A stretch of DNA of 52,027 nucleotides, from NCBI RefSeq assembly GCF_022606465.1, contig NZ_JALBUF010000011.1, forward strand, positions 1 to 52,027, read 5' to 3'. This document shows positions 8,710-17,811 of this stretch, piece after piece; positions within the stretch are counted from its first letter, which is position 1; each line of letters opens with the position of its first letter. Position numbers and translations under genes: made by a program. The notes under the pieces are model-generated. The model did no database searches. It worked only from the letters and a program-made list of their open reading frames with translations, and had not been told where the DNA came from. The stretch is from Sulfoacidibacillus ferrooxidans. GTDB taxonomy: Bacteria; Bacillota; Bacilli; Alicyclobacillales; SLC66.

Positions 8710-9465
8710 TCATAGGGTGAGTTGCCACGAGTTTAGTGTAACAAGGCTTTGCCCGTTTGTAAAATCAAAATGAACAGGAGTGACACTTACTTTGCCAGCC
8801 TCAATGGCGTGAACGTCTGTGTCAGGTTCATTATGCACTTTAACAATTTGTCCAGCTTGCCAATAATAAGTTCTTCCTAAAGGATCTATTCGTTGCTCAT
8901 ATGCATTTTTATACTTGCGAACACCAATTCGAGTGATCACGATTCCCTGTAATTCTTCATAGGGTAACGGTGGTACATTCACATTTAAATACGTGTCTGA
9001 TGGCACTCCGTGCTGCATGAGTTTATGGGCCAATATAGTCGCTATCTGTACGCTCGCTGTATAGTCAAATGGAGGTTTTGTCACTGAGAGTGCAATGGCT
9101 GGATACCCTTGTAACACTGCCTCCCCGGCAGCAGATGCAGTCCCTGAATAGACAATATCTAATCCCAGATTGGCGCCACTATTGACACCGCTTAATACAA
9201 GATCTGGAGGTTCATTACAAAGCGCTCCGAGTGCTAATTTTACGCAATCAGCTGGAGTGCCGTTAACCTGAAAGGCACGAATGTTTGCCCCCATGCGAAC
9301 TTCATCTACATGTAGTGGTTTATGCAAAGTAATGGAGTGACTAGTGGCACTTTGTTGACGGTCTGGTGCTACGACAGTAACTGTTGAAAAAGAAGAAAAA
9401 TGCTTTGCCAATGATTGAATGCCAGAAGCGTGGATTCCATCATCATTTGTAATTAATACACGCAT
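8710..9465 (-). CDS. surE: 5'/3'-nucleotidase SurE
   Basis: Survival protein SurE, a metal-dependent nucleoside monophosphate phosphatase. It starts MRVLITNDDGIHASGI, with the metal-binding Asp8/Asp9 pair, and has VVAPDRQQSATSHSIT, NGTPADCVKLAL and VLSGVNSGANLG, all SurE signatures. The frame is open 37 codons further upstream, but the family start is this ATG, with AGGA about 10 bases before it. The 251-residue length is normal. SurE is not part of this cluster in B. subtilis; here it lies between mtaD and ypmA. Confidence 0.93.
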   Translation of the reverse strand: MRVLITNDDGIHASGIQSLAKHFSSFSTVTVVAPDRQQSATSHSITLHKPLHVDEVRMGANIRAFQVNGTPADCVKLALGALCNEPPDLVLSGVNSGANLGLDIVYSGTASAAGEAVLQGYPAIALSVTKPPFDYTASVQIATILAHKLMQHGVPSDTYLNVNVPPLPYEELQGIVITRIGVRKYKNAYEQRIDPLGRTYYWQAGQIVKVHNEPDTDVHAIEAGKVSVTPVHFDFTNGQSLVTLNSWQLTL

Positions 9466-9553
9466 TTGTATGGAGTCCTTTCTGTGTTGGCATAACCTAC
9501 GTCTCATGCTATGGGCAGCGGAAGGTGATACTATGGGCAGGAGGTGAAGCTCA

Positions 9554-9706
9554 ATGGCACATAGTATCCCAAACAATTCTTCGCAAGCAGATCGCGATTT
9601 GCTTCAAAAAATGCCTGATCTACTCCTTTCGATGGAGTATGAACAACTAATTAGTGACGTGAAATCTTTGTACCGATTTATGTTTGATCAGACGTTCACA
9701 CGTTGA
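9554..9706 (+). CDS. small protein of unknown function (50 residues), divergent to surE
   Basis: A plus-strand gene of 50 codons, beginning MAHSIPNNSSQADRDLLQK and ending FDQTFTR. It has a near-perfect SD (AGGAGGTGA) 7 bases before the ATG, the main reason for calling it. It is divergent from surE and runs convergently into mtaD, overlapping the last 19 bases of that gene. The product is soluble and mostly helical, with no recognised family. It is the only plus-strand gene inside the 3.4-24.3 kb minus-strand run. Confidence 0.6.
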   Translation: MAHSIPNNSSQADRDLLQKMPDLLLSMEYEQLISDVKSLYRFMFDQTFTR

Positions 9707-10995
9707 TAGCGAGGAAATTTTTGTACAATACGACCGACCTCATAACATACTTTTTCTTGATCAATGGTTAGAAATTCACGATTGCGCATCAAAGGTTTCC
9801 CTGCGACAAAGACATCTGTTACATCACCTGCATGTGAACTATAAACGACGTGAGATAACAAATTATGACGCGGATAATAACGGGGTCCGCTACTATCGAT
9901 CATTTGAAAATCTGCTGGTGCTCCTTTAGTAAGAGTACCTAATCCAGACTCTAAAAATAATGCTTTGGCACCCTCACTCGTAGCAAGCCGCAGTGCTGTG
10001 AAAGCATCAATAGCAGTGGCATCTTGTTCTACACCTTTATGCAACAGCGCAACTAAGCGCAACTCTTCGTACAAGTCAAGTTTATTGTTACTTGCAGCGC
10101 CATCTGTCCCAAGGCCCACAACAATGCCCCGTTGTAAAAGTTTTGTAAGTGGTGCGATCCCACTGCCAAGTTTTAAATTACTCCCTGGATTATGCGCTAC
10201 ATGAACATCGTGCTGCGCAAGCAAGTCCATATCATGATCTGTCAAATGGACGCAATGTGCTCCAATTACTTTAAATTGGAATAACCCGCTAGTATATAAT
10301 GATTCCACTGGTGTGGCGTTGTACATGGAGAGCGAATCTGCTACTTCTTTTGAAGTCTCTGCAATGTGAATTTGCAATGGAACAGAAACCTTCTCAGCGA
10401 GGTTAATCACATGGGTAAGGTAATCTGGTGGACACGTATAGGGTGCATGGGGAGCAATGGTCGTCTTAATGCGACCATCCCCCGCTCCTTCGTAGGTCCG
10501 AATAAATGCTTCTGTTTCTTTTAATTTATCAAGGGATGGATCATCTAACCCAATAATTCCTCGCCCAAGCACTGCACGCATGCCAGAGGCAATGACAGCC
10601 TCCGCGACTCGATCCATTGACGCATACATATCTGTAAATGTCGTCGTTCCTGTTTCAATCATTTCCAACATGGCTAATTGAGTACCAATCTCGATATCAT
10701 CTGCAGTTAGAAGCTCCTCTGCAGGCCATATCACATCGTTTAACCATTCATGCAACGGTAAATCATCCGCATAGCCACGTAACAGTGACATGGCCGCATG
10801 GCCGTGCGTATTAATAAATCCCGGTAACAATAAGCGATTTTTACCACTTATACGTTTGTAAGATTCGTCATAACTCGGGCTATCTCCTGCACCCAAGTCT
10901 TCAATGATTGCATCTTTGACCACCATGTAACCTCGTTCTACGAAAGTGTTGTGAACACCATCAAGATAGGCGACATCTTCAATCAACCATTTCAT
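9688..10995 (-). CDS. mtaD: 5-methylthioadenosine/S-adenosylhomocysteine deaminase
   Basis: Amidohydrolase-superfamily deaminase that turns MTA or SAH into the inosine analogues. Metal-site motifs seen: THGH (His64/His66), IHIAET, GAHCVHL, and LGTDGAASNN with the late Asp. HAPYTCP is also present, as in MtaD/SsnA-type enzymes. Length 435 is normal. The start has a strong SD (AGGAGATAAG). It follows mtnP by 35 bases, so the two likely form an MTA-recycling pair downstream of rex. Related deaminases acting on other bases share the motifs; the mtnP neighbour favours this assignment. Confidence 0.85.
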   Translation of the reverse strand: MKWLIEDVAYLDGVHNTFVERGYMVVKDAIIEDLGAGDSPSYDESYKRISGKNRLLLPGFINTHGHAAMSLLRGYADDLPLHEWLNDVIWPAEELLTADDIEIGTQLAMLEMIETGTTTFTDMYASMDRVAEAVIASGMRAVLGRGIIGLDDPSLDKLKETEAFIRTYEGAGDGRIKTTIAPHAPYTCPPDYLTHVINLAEKVSVPLQIHIAETSKEVADSLSMYNATPVESLYTSGLFQFKVIGAHCVHLTDHDMDLLAQHDVHVAHNPGSNLKLGSGIAPLTKLLQRGIVVGLGTDGAASNNKLDLYEELRLVALLHKGVEQDATAIDAFTALRLATSEGAKALFLESGLGTLTKGAPADFQMIDSSGPRYYPRHNLLSHVVYSSHAGDVTDVFVAGKPLMRNREFLTIDQEKVCYEVGRIVQKFPRYQRVNV

Positions 10996-11030
10996 ATTGC
11001 TTATCTCCTTTTTTCCATTCAGATAGTCAA

Positions 11031-11813
11031 TTACATCGCCCCAGAAGCACTCTCACATGCACATGCAACGGTTGTGTCTAGAGTTGCAATGGCTTCAAAA
11101 AATAGTGTCCGTATCTGATGAACATTTTTCGCCATTTCATCTAATACTTCTTGATGGGTTAGCGGAGCTCCAGTCATACCAGAACAGTAATTGGTCACCA
11201 TCGCTACTGTGCTATAACATAATCCTCGTTCTTTAGCTAAAACAGTTTCTGGAATCGATGTCATACCAACAACATCTCCCCCAAGTTGTGCAAACATGCG
11301 AATTTCAGCAGGTGATTCAAAACGTGGTCCTTCTGTACATACATAAGTTCCACCGGGAGCAGCAACAATACCTAACTGTTGTGCGGTTTTAGAAAGATGT
11401 CGTCGCAATCGACCACAATACGGGTCTGTCATATCCGTATGTGTCACTGGTTCTCCATCTTCAAAAAAAGTCAATGGTCGATTTTTTGTAAAATCAAGAA
11501 ATTGATCTACAATAACCAAAGCACCCGGCGGTAAGGTTTGACGCATACTACCAACAGCCGCAGTTGCAAACACCTGTTTGACACCAATATCGACTAGCGC
11601 TTGAATATTTGCTTTGTAGTTTACTTGGTGTGGTGGCACATGATGGGCTTTCCCGTGTCTTGGCATAAAAGCAATGGATTTACCTTTGAATTCTCCAATT
11701 GTACAATTTGCCATGCCGTAATGCGTCTCAATTTGTTCTTCATGAGCATTAGTTAGTAGGGCCGGATCATAAACCCCAGTACCCCCGATAATTGCATAGT
11801 CTGCGTGAATCAT
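11031..11813 (-). CDS. mtnP: S-methyl-5'-thioadenosine phosphorylase
   Basis: Purine nucleoside phosphorylase-fold enzyme that splits MTA to adenine and 5-methylthioribose-1-phosphate. Seen: IIGGTGVYDP at the N-terminus, MPRHGKAHHVPPHQVNYKAN, the phosphate/base-site stretch FATAAVGSMR, and VVGMTSIPETVLAKE. SIPETVLA rather than the PNP-type residues points to MTAP. Length 260 is as expected. A GGGAG SD lies about 12 bases before the ATG. It lies between rex and mtaD. Confidence 0.88.
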   Translation of the reverse strand: MIHADYAIIGGTGVYDPALLTNAHEEQIETHYGMANCTIGEFKGKSIAFMPRHGKAHHVPPHQVNYKANIQALVDIGVKQVFATAAVGSMRQTLPPGALVIVDQFLDFTKNRPLTFFEDGEPVTHTDMTDPYCGRLRRHLSKTAQQLGIVAAPGGTYVCTEGPRFESPAEIRMFAQLGGDVVGMTSIPETVLAKERGLCYSTVAMVTNYCSGMTGAPLTHQEVLDEMAKNVHQIRTLFFEAIATLDTTVACACESASGAM

Positions 11814-11859
11814 ATGTATGATTGACTCCCTTCGATTCGTTATTTTATTATTATACCGT

Positions 11860-12492
11860 TTATTTTTGATCTAAGTAGTATGCGAGTGCTTGCAATTCCG
11901 TTGTAACATCCGTATTACGCAGATGGACATTTGGACCAATCCTAAGATTAACAGGTGCAAAATTTAAAATAGTCCTTATTCCAGCAGAAACCAATGCATC
12001 ACACACTTCTTGAGCTGAGGAAGCAGGAACTGCGATAATACCCATCTGTAAATCTTGCTTTTGACAAATAACTGTGAGATCGTTAAAATCAGCAACAGTT
12101 AATGTACCTATTTGCATTCCGATTTTTTGTGGATCCCGATCAAACACAGCTGCAATGGTTATTCTTTCTAATTGAAAGCGCGCATAATTAGAAAGGGCAA
12201 TCCCCAAATGCCCAGCGCCAATGAGTGCAACCCCAATATGCCGATCAAGATTGAGTAGTTGCCTTAATTTCCAGTCGAGATACGATATATCGTAACCCAC
12301 TCCTTTACGTCCAAACTCTCCAAATGAAGCTAAATCTTTCCGGATTTGTGCAGGGTTTAAATCTAAATGATCGCCCATTTCTTGAGATGACACAGTGAGT
12401 ATAGACTGTTCTTTTAACTCTTGAACTAACCGTAAATAGATAGGCAAACGGCGAATAATAGAAGGTGATATACTCGTGATTTTATTTCTCAT
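11860..12492 (-). CDS. rex: redox-sensing transcriptional repressor Rex
   Basis: Rex senses the NADH/NAD+ ratio and represses anaerobic and respiratory genes. The N-terminal winged helix (about 8-75) has ISPSIIRRLPIYLR, LNPAQIRKDLASFGEFG and KGVGYDI, which are hallmark Rex stretches. The Rossmann domain has GAGHLG (92-97), ALSNY and AVFDRDP. Length 210 fits the family. It lies directly after dinG. No Rex-type operator was looked for beyond the local gaps. Confidence 0.93.
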   Translation of the reverse strand: MRNKITSISPSIIRRLPIYLRLVQELKEQSILTVSSQEMGDHLDLNPAQIRKDLASFGEFGRKGVGYDISYLDWKLRQLLNLDRHIGVALIGAGHLGIALSNYARFQLERITIAAVFDRDPQKIGMQIGTLTVADFNDLTVICQKQDLQMGIIAVPASSAQEVCDALVSAGIRTILNFAPVNLRIGPNVHLRNTDVTTELQALAYYLDQK

Positions 12493-12529
12493 CCCATAAC
12501 CTTCTTTACTTTAGTCTATACCTGCTACA

Positions 12530-15367
12530 TCAATGAGAATAAACTTGTTGTGTGGAATCCAAGAAACCCATTGCTTTTGCACATGTATCATTCAATGTTC
12601 CCTCATAGACATCTGGATCTGGAAGCGAACGAATAAACATACGTCCATACTTTGTTTGAGTAATCCTTTTATCCAACACAAACACCACCCCTCGATCTGT
12701 TTTTGAACGAATAAGACGTCCAAATCCTTGAGTGAATCGAATAGCTGCTGATGGGACACTATAATCAATAAATGGACGCTTGCCAAGTCTTGTTAATAAC
12801 TCACTGCGCGCTTCAACGATCGGATGTGTTGGAACCGCAAAAGGAAGTTTAACAATGATGAGACAAGATAGATCATCACCGCGAATATCAATTCCTTCCC
12901 AAAAACTATTCACGCCAAATAAAACGGCTCGAGGCTCTTTACGAAACGTTTCAATCAAATAAGTTTTCCGATGGTCGTCAAATCCTTGCGCTAAGACTGT
13001 GATTCCTTTTTTTTGCAATGAATCGCGCTCAGTGACGTACGTTTGCGCTAACATTTGATGAGATGTAAATAATACAAGCGTTCTTCCATGAGCTACAGTT
13101 GCTATTTTTGTAATGGCCTTGCCCACTTCAGTTTGAAATTCTTCTTGTTGTTTACTATCTGGAAGATCAGAGACAACACATAACAACGATTGTTTTTTAT
13201 AATTAAATGGTGATGTAACAATTTCTGTTTTGGCCTTACCTTCTTCTACCAAGGTCTTCATACCAATTCGTTCTAAAAAATAATGAAAAGAGTTGGCTAC
13301 AGCAAGAGTGGCCGATGTAAGAATAACGGATTGCTTCTTACGAAATAACTCCTGTAATAAAACTTCTGAGACACTCAGAGGAGCTAAGTGTAGAGAAATC
13401 TTACGTGACACCCGTCTTCCATTAATCGCGATCCAACCGACAAATTGATCAGCAGATAGGCGCAAAAGTAAGACATCAGCACAAATGGTCAATCCCTGTT
13501 GCAACTCACGAGCATAACCAAAAACATCAGCCAATTTACGATTTAGTGCATCAGGCAACTCCGTTTCTTCAGAAAGGACGGCGTATGCTGTGAGAGACTC
13601 AGTCAGAAGTGATCGGCATACATCGATATCAGAAGCCGCGCGAATAACAGCTTCGTATGCAGGGGCGTTTGTACGATCTGGAGTCAATCTAAACTCTCCC
13701 GAAAGATTGCCAAGAGAGTCTGTGTACATGGCGATGGCACTAAATAGTGTACGTATATCTTGCGATGTACGCAATAGTGCACGTCCAAGTTTTGTGAGAA
13801 CTGTTGCAAAAACTTGCCCATCTACCATTCCTTTTTGTACATCTACTTGGATAGAGCGTTCTGCATCGTGTAGCAAACCGTTTCTTGCATTGAGTAAACG
13901 CTCAAGCAATCTTTGAAGATCCCCCTCTGCAATTTGCGCTCCAAATTGCTTTGTCGCGACATCTTCAAGTTGGTGTGCCTCATCGATTATCAGTCGATCA
14001 TATGCTGGAAGCACACGTGAATCAGCTTTAATATCAGAAAGTACAAGTGAATGATTCGTTAGTATTAAATCAGCTCTAGCCGCTTTGTGACGCGCGCGAA
14101 AATAATAGCAATCCTTAAAAAAAGGACAGTGTTTTGCAATACACGAATTCGTTTCACTTGCTACATCTCTCCAGTACCCTTCTTCGTGCTCAGTGAATGC
14201 AATTTCTTCACGATCACCTGTTTCAGTTTGCGTTAACCATACCGCTAGTCGCAGATCATAATCTCTTTCATCCGAAGCTAATGCTTGTATTTCATGAATA
14301 TTTTGGCTCAATTTACGCATGCAAATATAGTTATTTCGTCCTTTTAGTACAGCTGTTCTTATTCCCTGCATTAAAGGTTCTAACACAAGGGGTACGTCGT
14401 GCTTATACAGTTGTTCTTGAAGTGCAATGGTATGTGTTGCAACGACTACTTTTTCGTGTTCCGCATGTGTAAATAGGGCACTTGGCAATAGATAGGCTAG
14501 TGATTTTCCCGTACCTGTTCCAGCTTCAACGATCAAATGAGTGCGTGTATCAAGTGCATTAGCTACTAGTTCCATCATGTGTTCCTGACCTTGTCGGCTC
14601 TCATATGGAAAATCACCTATCGCTTTAAAATGAGTGCGCAACGTAGTTAAGCTTTGCTGTGCTAATGATTCAGTTGTCGAATCTGCAGGAACTTTATCCT
14701 CTTCATCCATGATGTCTTCTGGTGCCACAGTAAATGCAATATCTTCAATGACCTTGTGCTGTGTTTTAGGCGTTCTTTCAAGTGTACGATCCGCAAGTAC
14801 AGCTTGTATAACACGAGATATAGTCGATTCTGGTTTTGATGTGGAAATAGAGCGTAAAGTGATATCAGGAAGTACAGCTAATTTTGATAAAAGGCCCTTC
14901 AATACTGCAACTATCATTTCATTATTAGAATGGTGTGATTCGTTATGTGGATAAAGCGCTTGATACATAGCACTGGGTTCGCGTTGCGCGATTTGCGGTA
15001 AAATAAGCTGACTTAACCAGGATACGAATAAAATAGATTGATCCTCTAGCGGGATGTATCCACTCTGCTCAACAAGTACATCGAGATGATGTTTATGTTT
15101 TTGATCTAAAAGAATAACAATGTGATTGGCTATCTGTTGTAGACAATGAATCCACACTTGTCCAAATGTTTCCACAATCTCTACACGATCTTTAAATTGT
15201 ACTTCGTACAAACCGGAGGGTAGCATTGAAACTGTCAACAATAGTTTCCCGTCTACATGATGACTATCCAATTGATAGAGTGATAGTTCTCCTATTGAAA
15301 TAGTTGGATCTTTATCTTGCAAACTAAAGTCTAGAACGATGTACTGCAAATGATTTCCTCTTTTCAA
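12530..15367 (-). CDS. dinG: DinG-family helicase with degenerate N-terminal exonuclease-like domain
   Basis: Superfamily 2 (XPD-like) 5'-3' DNA helicase. Helicase motifs: EAGTGTGKS (281-289), DEAH (462-465) and the late QGFGRLIRS. Four Cys at 349, 409, 414 and 420 match the Fe-S cluster of the DinG/XPD group. The first 130 residues align with the DnaQ-type exonuclease domain of the Bacillus form, but the DxE motif is DFS (13-15) and later acidic positions also look changed, so that domain is probably inactive. The TTG start has GGAG 6 bases upstream; a second TTG six codons later, with AGAGGA, would give a family-like MQYIVLDF start. It has its conserved place before ypmA, though four genes intervene. 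Confidence 0.88.
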   Translation of the reverse strand: MKRGNHLQYIVLDFSLQDKDPTISIGELSLYQLDSHHVDGKLLLTVSMLPSGLYEVQFKDRVEIVETFGQVWIHCLQQIANHIVILLDQKHKHHLDVLVEQSGYIPLEDQSILFVSWLSQLILPQIAQREPSAMYQALYPHNESHHSNNEMIVAVLKGLLSKLAVLPDITLRSISTSKPESTISRVIQAVLADRTLERTPKTQHKVIEDIAFTVAPEDIMDEEDKVPADSTTESLAQQSLTTLRTHFKAIGDFPYESRQGQEHMMELVANALDTRTHLIVEAGTGTGKSLAYLLPSALFTHAEHEKVVVATHTIALQEQLYKHDVPLVLEPLMQGIRTAVLKGRNNYICMRKLSQNIHEIQALASDERDYDLRLAVWLTQTETGDREEIAFTEHEEGYWRDVASETNSCIAKHCPFFKDCYYFRARHKAARADLILTNHSLVLSDIKADSRVLPAYDRLIIDEAHQLEDVATKQFGAQIAEGDLQRLLERLLNARNGLLHDAERSIQVDVQKGMVDGQVFATVLTKLGRALLRTSQDIRTLFSAIAMYTDSLGNLSGEFRLTPDRTNAPAYEAVIRAASDIDVCRSLLTESLTAYAVLSEETELPDALNRKLADVFGYARELQQGLTICADVLLLRLSADQFVGWIAINGRRVSRKISLHLAPLSVSEVLLQELFRKKQSVILTSATLAVANSFHYFLERIGMKTLVEEGKAKTEIVTSPFNYKKQSLLCVVSDLPDSKQQEEFQTEVGKAITKIATVAHGRTLVLFTSHQMLAQTYVTERDSLQKKGITVLAQGFDDHRKTYLIETFRKEPRAVLFGVNSFWEGIDIRGDDLSCLIIVKLPFAVPTHPIVEARSELLTRLGKRPFIDYSVPSAAIRFTQGFGRLIRSKTDRGVVFVLDKRITQTKYGRMFIRSLPDPDVYEGTLNDTCAKAMGFLDSTQQVYSH

Positions 15368-15385
15368 CTTAAGCTCCGTAGTTAC

Positions 15386-16936
15386 TTAAGTATCGGAGAG
15401 TGACGCCGTACTGTCAATCCCAGATATAGCACTGCTATTTGTAGATAGTGATTCACTTGACTTGTACGTAGCATCATTGGCACTAAGTCGCATAGCCAAA
15501 CCAAGCAAAGCAATTGCTGTTTCCTGGGTGCGATCAATGGCAAGCGAACTGTAAAGAAATCGTTTAGCTCGTTCAATATCTTGATGTTCAAGATACATTC
15601 TACCAAGTTCAGATAATCCTATAGCCCGTACTTTCGACCTTTTATCTCGTATTAATTGTTGCAGATATCCTCGTGCAGTAGCCGAATTACCTTGATAGCT
15701 CGCTATTCGTGCAAGCCCTACTACACTTGATATGGAGTCTTTATGCTGCTCATAATGTTGTTCAAAATAGTGCCTAGCCTCATCAAATCTCTGATCCGCA
15801 TATAAAGCCCATGCTAATCTTTGTGTGGAGATAGGTGCACGTGTGAGACTAGCCTGCTTTTTAAAAAGAGCAACTGCTTCTTTAGATAATCCTTTATACA
15901 AAGCAATATCGCCTTGTAAACCATAGTAGGCAGAACGAACTTGACTATGCTTTTCTACTTCATGTAATAGTGTTTCAGCCTCTTGAATACGTTTCAAACT
16001 AACATAAATTTTTGCTAATTCAATGGCAATTTGCGGATTTTTCGGAACCCATTTGCGTATTTTTGCATATACAGCTAACGCGGATTGGATATTACCTATT
16101 GCAAATAATGCTGAACCGTAGATTCTCCAAGCATCCACATCCATTGAATTTTCTGTAAGTACCTTTTTCGCACTATCTTGCGCTAATGTAAAGTTTCCAG
16201 TGTGATAGGCACATACAGCATGATTAAAATAAGCGTCACTATATGATGGATTGATGGATAACAAGCTGGTAAGTTCGTCTAATGCTTGCTCGTAATTATT
16301 TTGTCGCATGTACATTTGCGCTCGTGCATCGTGCACAGCAGCACGTAGAAGATGATCTTGTGCCACTTGTTGAACAAACGACAAATGTACATGCGCCTCT
16401 TCATATTGCTCTGTAGCAATATAATTAATGGCAAGATACAAACGTGCTATAACCATGTGAGGATCCATCTCAATAATTTTCTTAAATTCTACAATTGATT
16501 CTGGAAACATGAGCAAATCAAAGTATCCTAGTCCTCGTCTAAACAATTGATGACCTTGTTCAGATAGGAGTGTAGAGCCTAATTCCACCATAAATTCTTG
16601 TGATGGTTTTGCAGATTCAGACGTGTGAGCTGTTGAGTCTTTGCCCTGCAATACCTGCTTTGGCTTAACATACTCCTCCCCTTCTTCGGGGGGAAGTGCA
16701 TATTGCTCATATAGAGCCTCAATTTGATCTTCAAAACTTAACCACATTTCAAAAAAAGGATTACACAGAGTTCGTAATTCTTCTAGTTCCTGGATGAGAT
16801 ACTGCCGTTGTTGTACATCAGCTGTCTCTAATTGTTTGGCAATTCGGGAGACTGCACGCATTAAACGTTCAAAAGGTTCATGAAAGAGCATAGCAAGCAC
16901 CGCCGCTGGTTTTTTGTTAGTTTGCCTACCTGGCAA
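15386..16936 (-). CDS. TPR-repeat protein
   Basis: 516 residues. A helical N-terminal segment (about 15-80) and a short acidic linker are followed by at least nine tetratricopeptide-type helix pairs from about residue 125 to 495 (for example VDAWRIYGSALFAIGNIQSA and the NNYEQALDELTSLLSINP unit). TPRs are protein-binding scaffolds; the partner is unknown. No signal peptide or membrane segment is seen. The start is uncertain: the TTG used has no clear SD, and a GTG or ATG 12-15 codons downstream is possible. It lies 5 bases after panC, where B. subtilis has panD, and before dinG. Confidence 0.8.
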   Translation of the reverse strand: MPGRQTNKKPAAVLAMLFHEPFERLMRAVSRIAKQLETADVQQRQYLIQELEELRTLCNPFFEMWLSFEDQIEALYEQYALPPEEGEEYVKPKQVLQGKDSTAHTSESAKPSQEFMVELGSTLLSEQGHQLFRRGLGYFDLLMFPESIVEFKKIIEMDPHMVIARLYLAINYIATEQYEEAHVHLSFVQQVAQDHLLRAAVHDARAQMYMRQNNYEQALDELTSLLSINPSYSDAYFNHAVCAYHTGNFTLAQDSAKKVLTENSMDVDAWRIYGSALFAIGNIQSALAVYAKIRKWVPKNPQIAIELAKIYVSLKRIQEAETLLHEVEKHSQVRSAYYGLQGDIALYKGLSKEAVALFKKQASLTRAPISTQRLAWALYADQRFDEARHYFEQHYEQHKDSISSVVGLARIASYQGNSATARGYLQQLIRDKRSKVRAIGLSELGRMYLEHQDIERAKRFLYSSLAIDRTQETAIALLGLAMRLSANDATYKSSESLSTNSSAISGIDSTASLSDT

Positions 16937-16941
16937 CTTGC

Positions 16942-17811
16942 TTATGCAATATTTATATTATCAATAAGGCGCGTATTTCCTACATAGACAGCAACCGCTA
17001 GTAAGGTACCGGACACATGATCTATATGATCTACTGGAGCTAACGTTTTTTTATCAACAATCGACACGTAATCAACTTTAAATCCAGGATATCCCTCTAG
17101 TCGATGAATCGCTTCTACTCTGACTTGTCGAACGTCGTTTTCTTCCAAGATTATTTGTTGCTTCATCCATTTCATTGTGTTAAAAATTTCTGGTGCAAGT
17201 GCACGCTCTTCTTTTGAAAGGTACGCATTGCGTGAACTTTTTGCTAGTCCATCCGCTTCTCTTACAATAGGACAAGACACAATTTCAATTGGCATAGAAA
17301 GATCATGGACCATTTGTTCGATGATGCGCAGTTGTTGTGCATCCTTTTGACCAAAGTAAGCAGCGTCTGGTGTGATGATATGAAATAATTTCGATACTAC
17401 AGTGCACACACCATCAAAATGTCCTGGTCGCGATTTGCCGCATAAAAAGTTTCCTAATAGATCCACATGCACATGTGTATAGATATCGGATTTACCATAC
17501 ATCTCCTCTACCGATGGAGTGAATAAAGCATCCACACCAAGTTGTTCACAAAGTAATTGATCCTCTTGCGGTGAACGCGGATAGCGATTAATATCTTCAT
17601 TTGGCCCAAATTGCTTTGGATTGATGAAAATAGACACAATAACAATCTCATTTTCAGCTCGCGCTTTTTGAATGAGTGAGGCGTGCCCTTCATGAAGAAA
17701 ACCCATTGTTGGTACAAAACCTATGCGTGGAGATAATTCGCCTATCTTTCGCTCTGCTCGTAACCAGCGAATATTACTGCGAATGCCATCGATAGTTGTA
17801 CACACAATCAT
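16942..17811 (-). CDS. panC: pantothenate synthetase
   Basis: Joins pantoate and beta-alanine using ATP to make pantothenate. Motifs seen: FVPTMGFLHEGHASLI (HIGH-like nucleotide site), INPKQFGPNEDINRYPR, YFGQKDAQQ, and VREADGLAKSSRNAYLS (KMSKS-like). Length 289 is standard. The ATG overlaps the panB stop by four bases. panD, which normally supplies beta-alanine and follows panC in this order, is not here. Confidence 0.95.
   Translation of the reverse strand: MIVCTTIDGIRSNIRWLRAERKIGELSPRIGFVPTMGFLHEGHASLIQKARAENEIVIVSIFINPKQFGPNEDINRYPRSPQEDQLLCEQLGVDALFTPSVEEMYGKSDIYTHVHVDLLGNFLCGKSRPGHFDGVCTVVSKLFHIITPDAAYFGQKDAQQLRIIEQMVHDLSMPIEIVSCPIVREADGLAKSSRNAYLSKEERALAPEIFNTMKWMKQQIILEENDVRQVRVEAIHRLEGYPGFKVDYVSIVDKKTLAPVDHIDHVSGTLLAVAVYVGNTRLIDNINIA

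Noticed and set aside
9466-9576. N-terminal extension of SurE
   Set aside because: The SurE family starts at MRVLITNDDG; the extension overlaps the promoter side of the divergent small gene and has no SD.
14197-14954. Plus-strand open frames opposite dinG
   Set aside because: No ribosome sites and dinG is clearly the coding strand.
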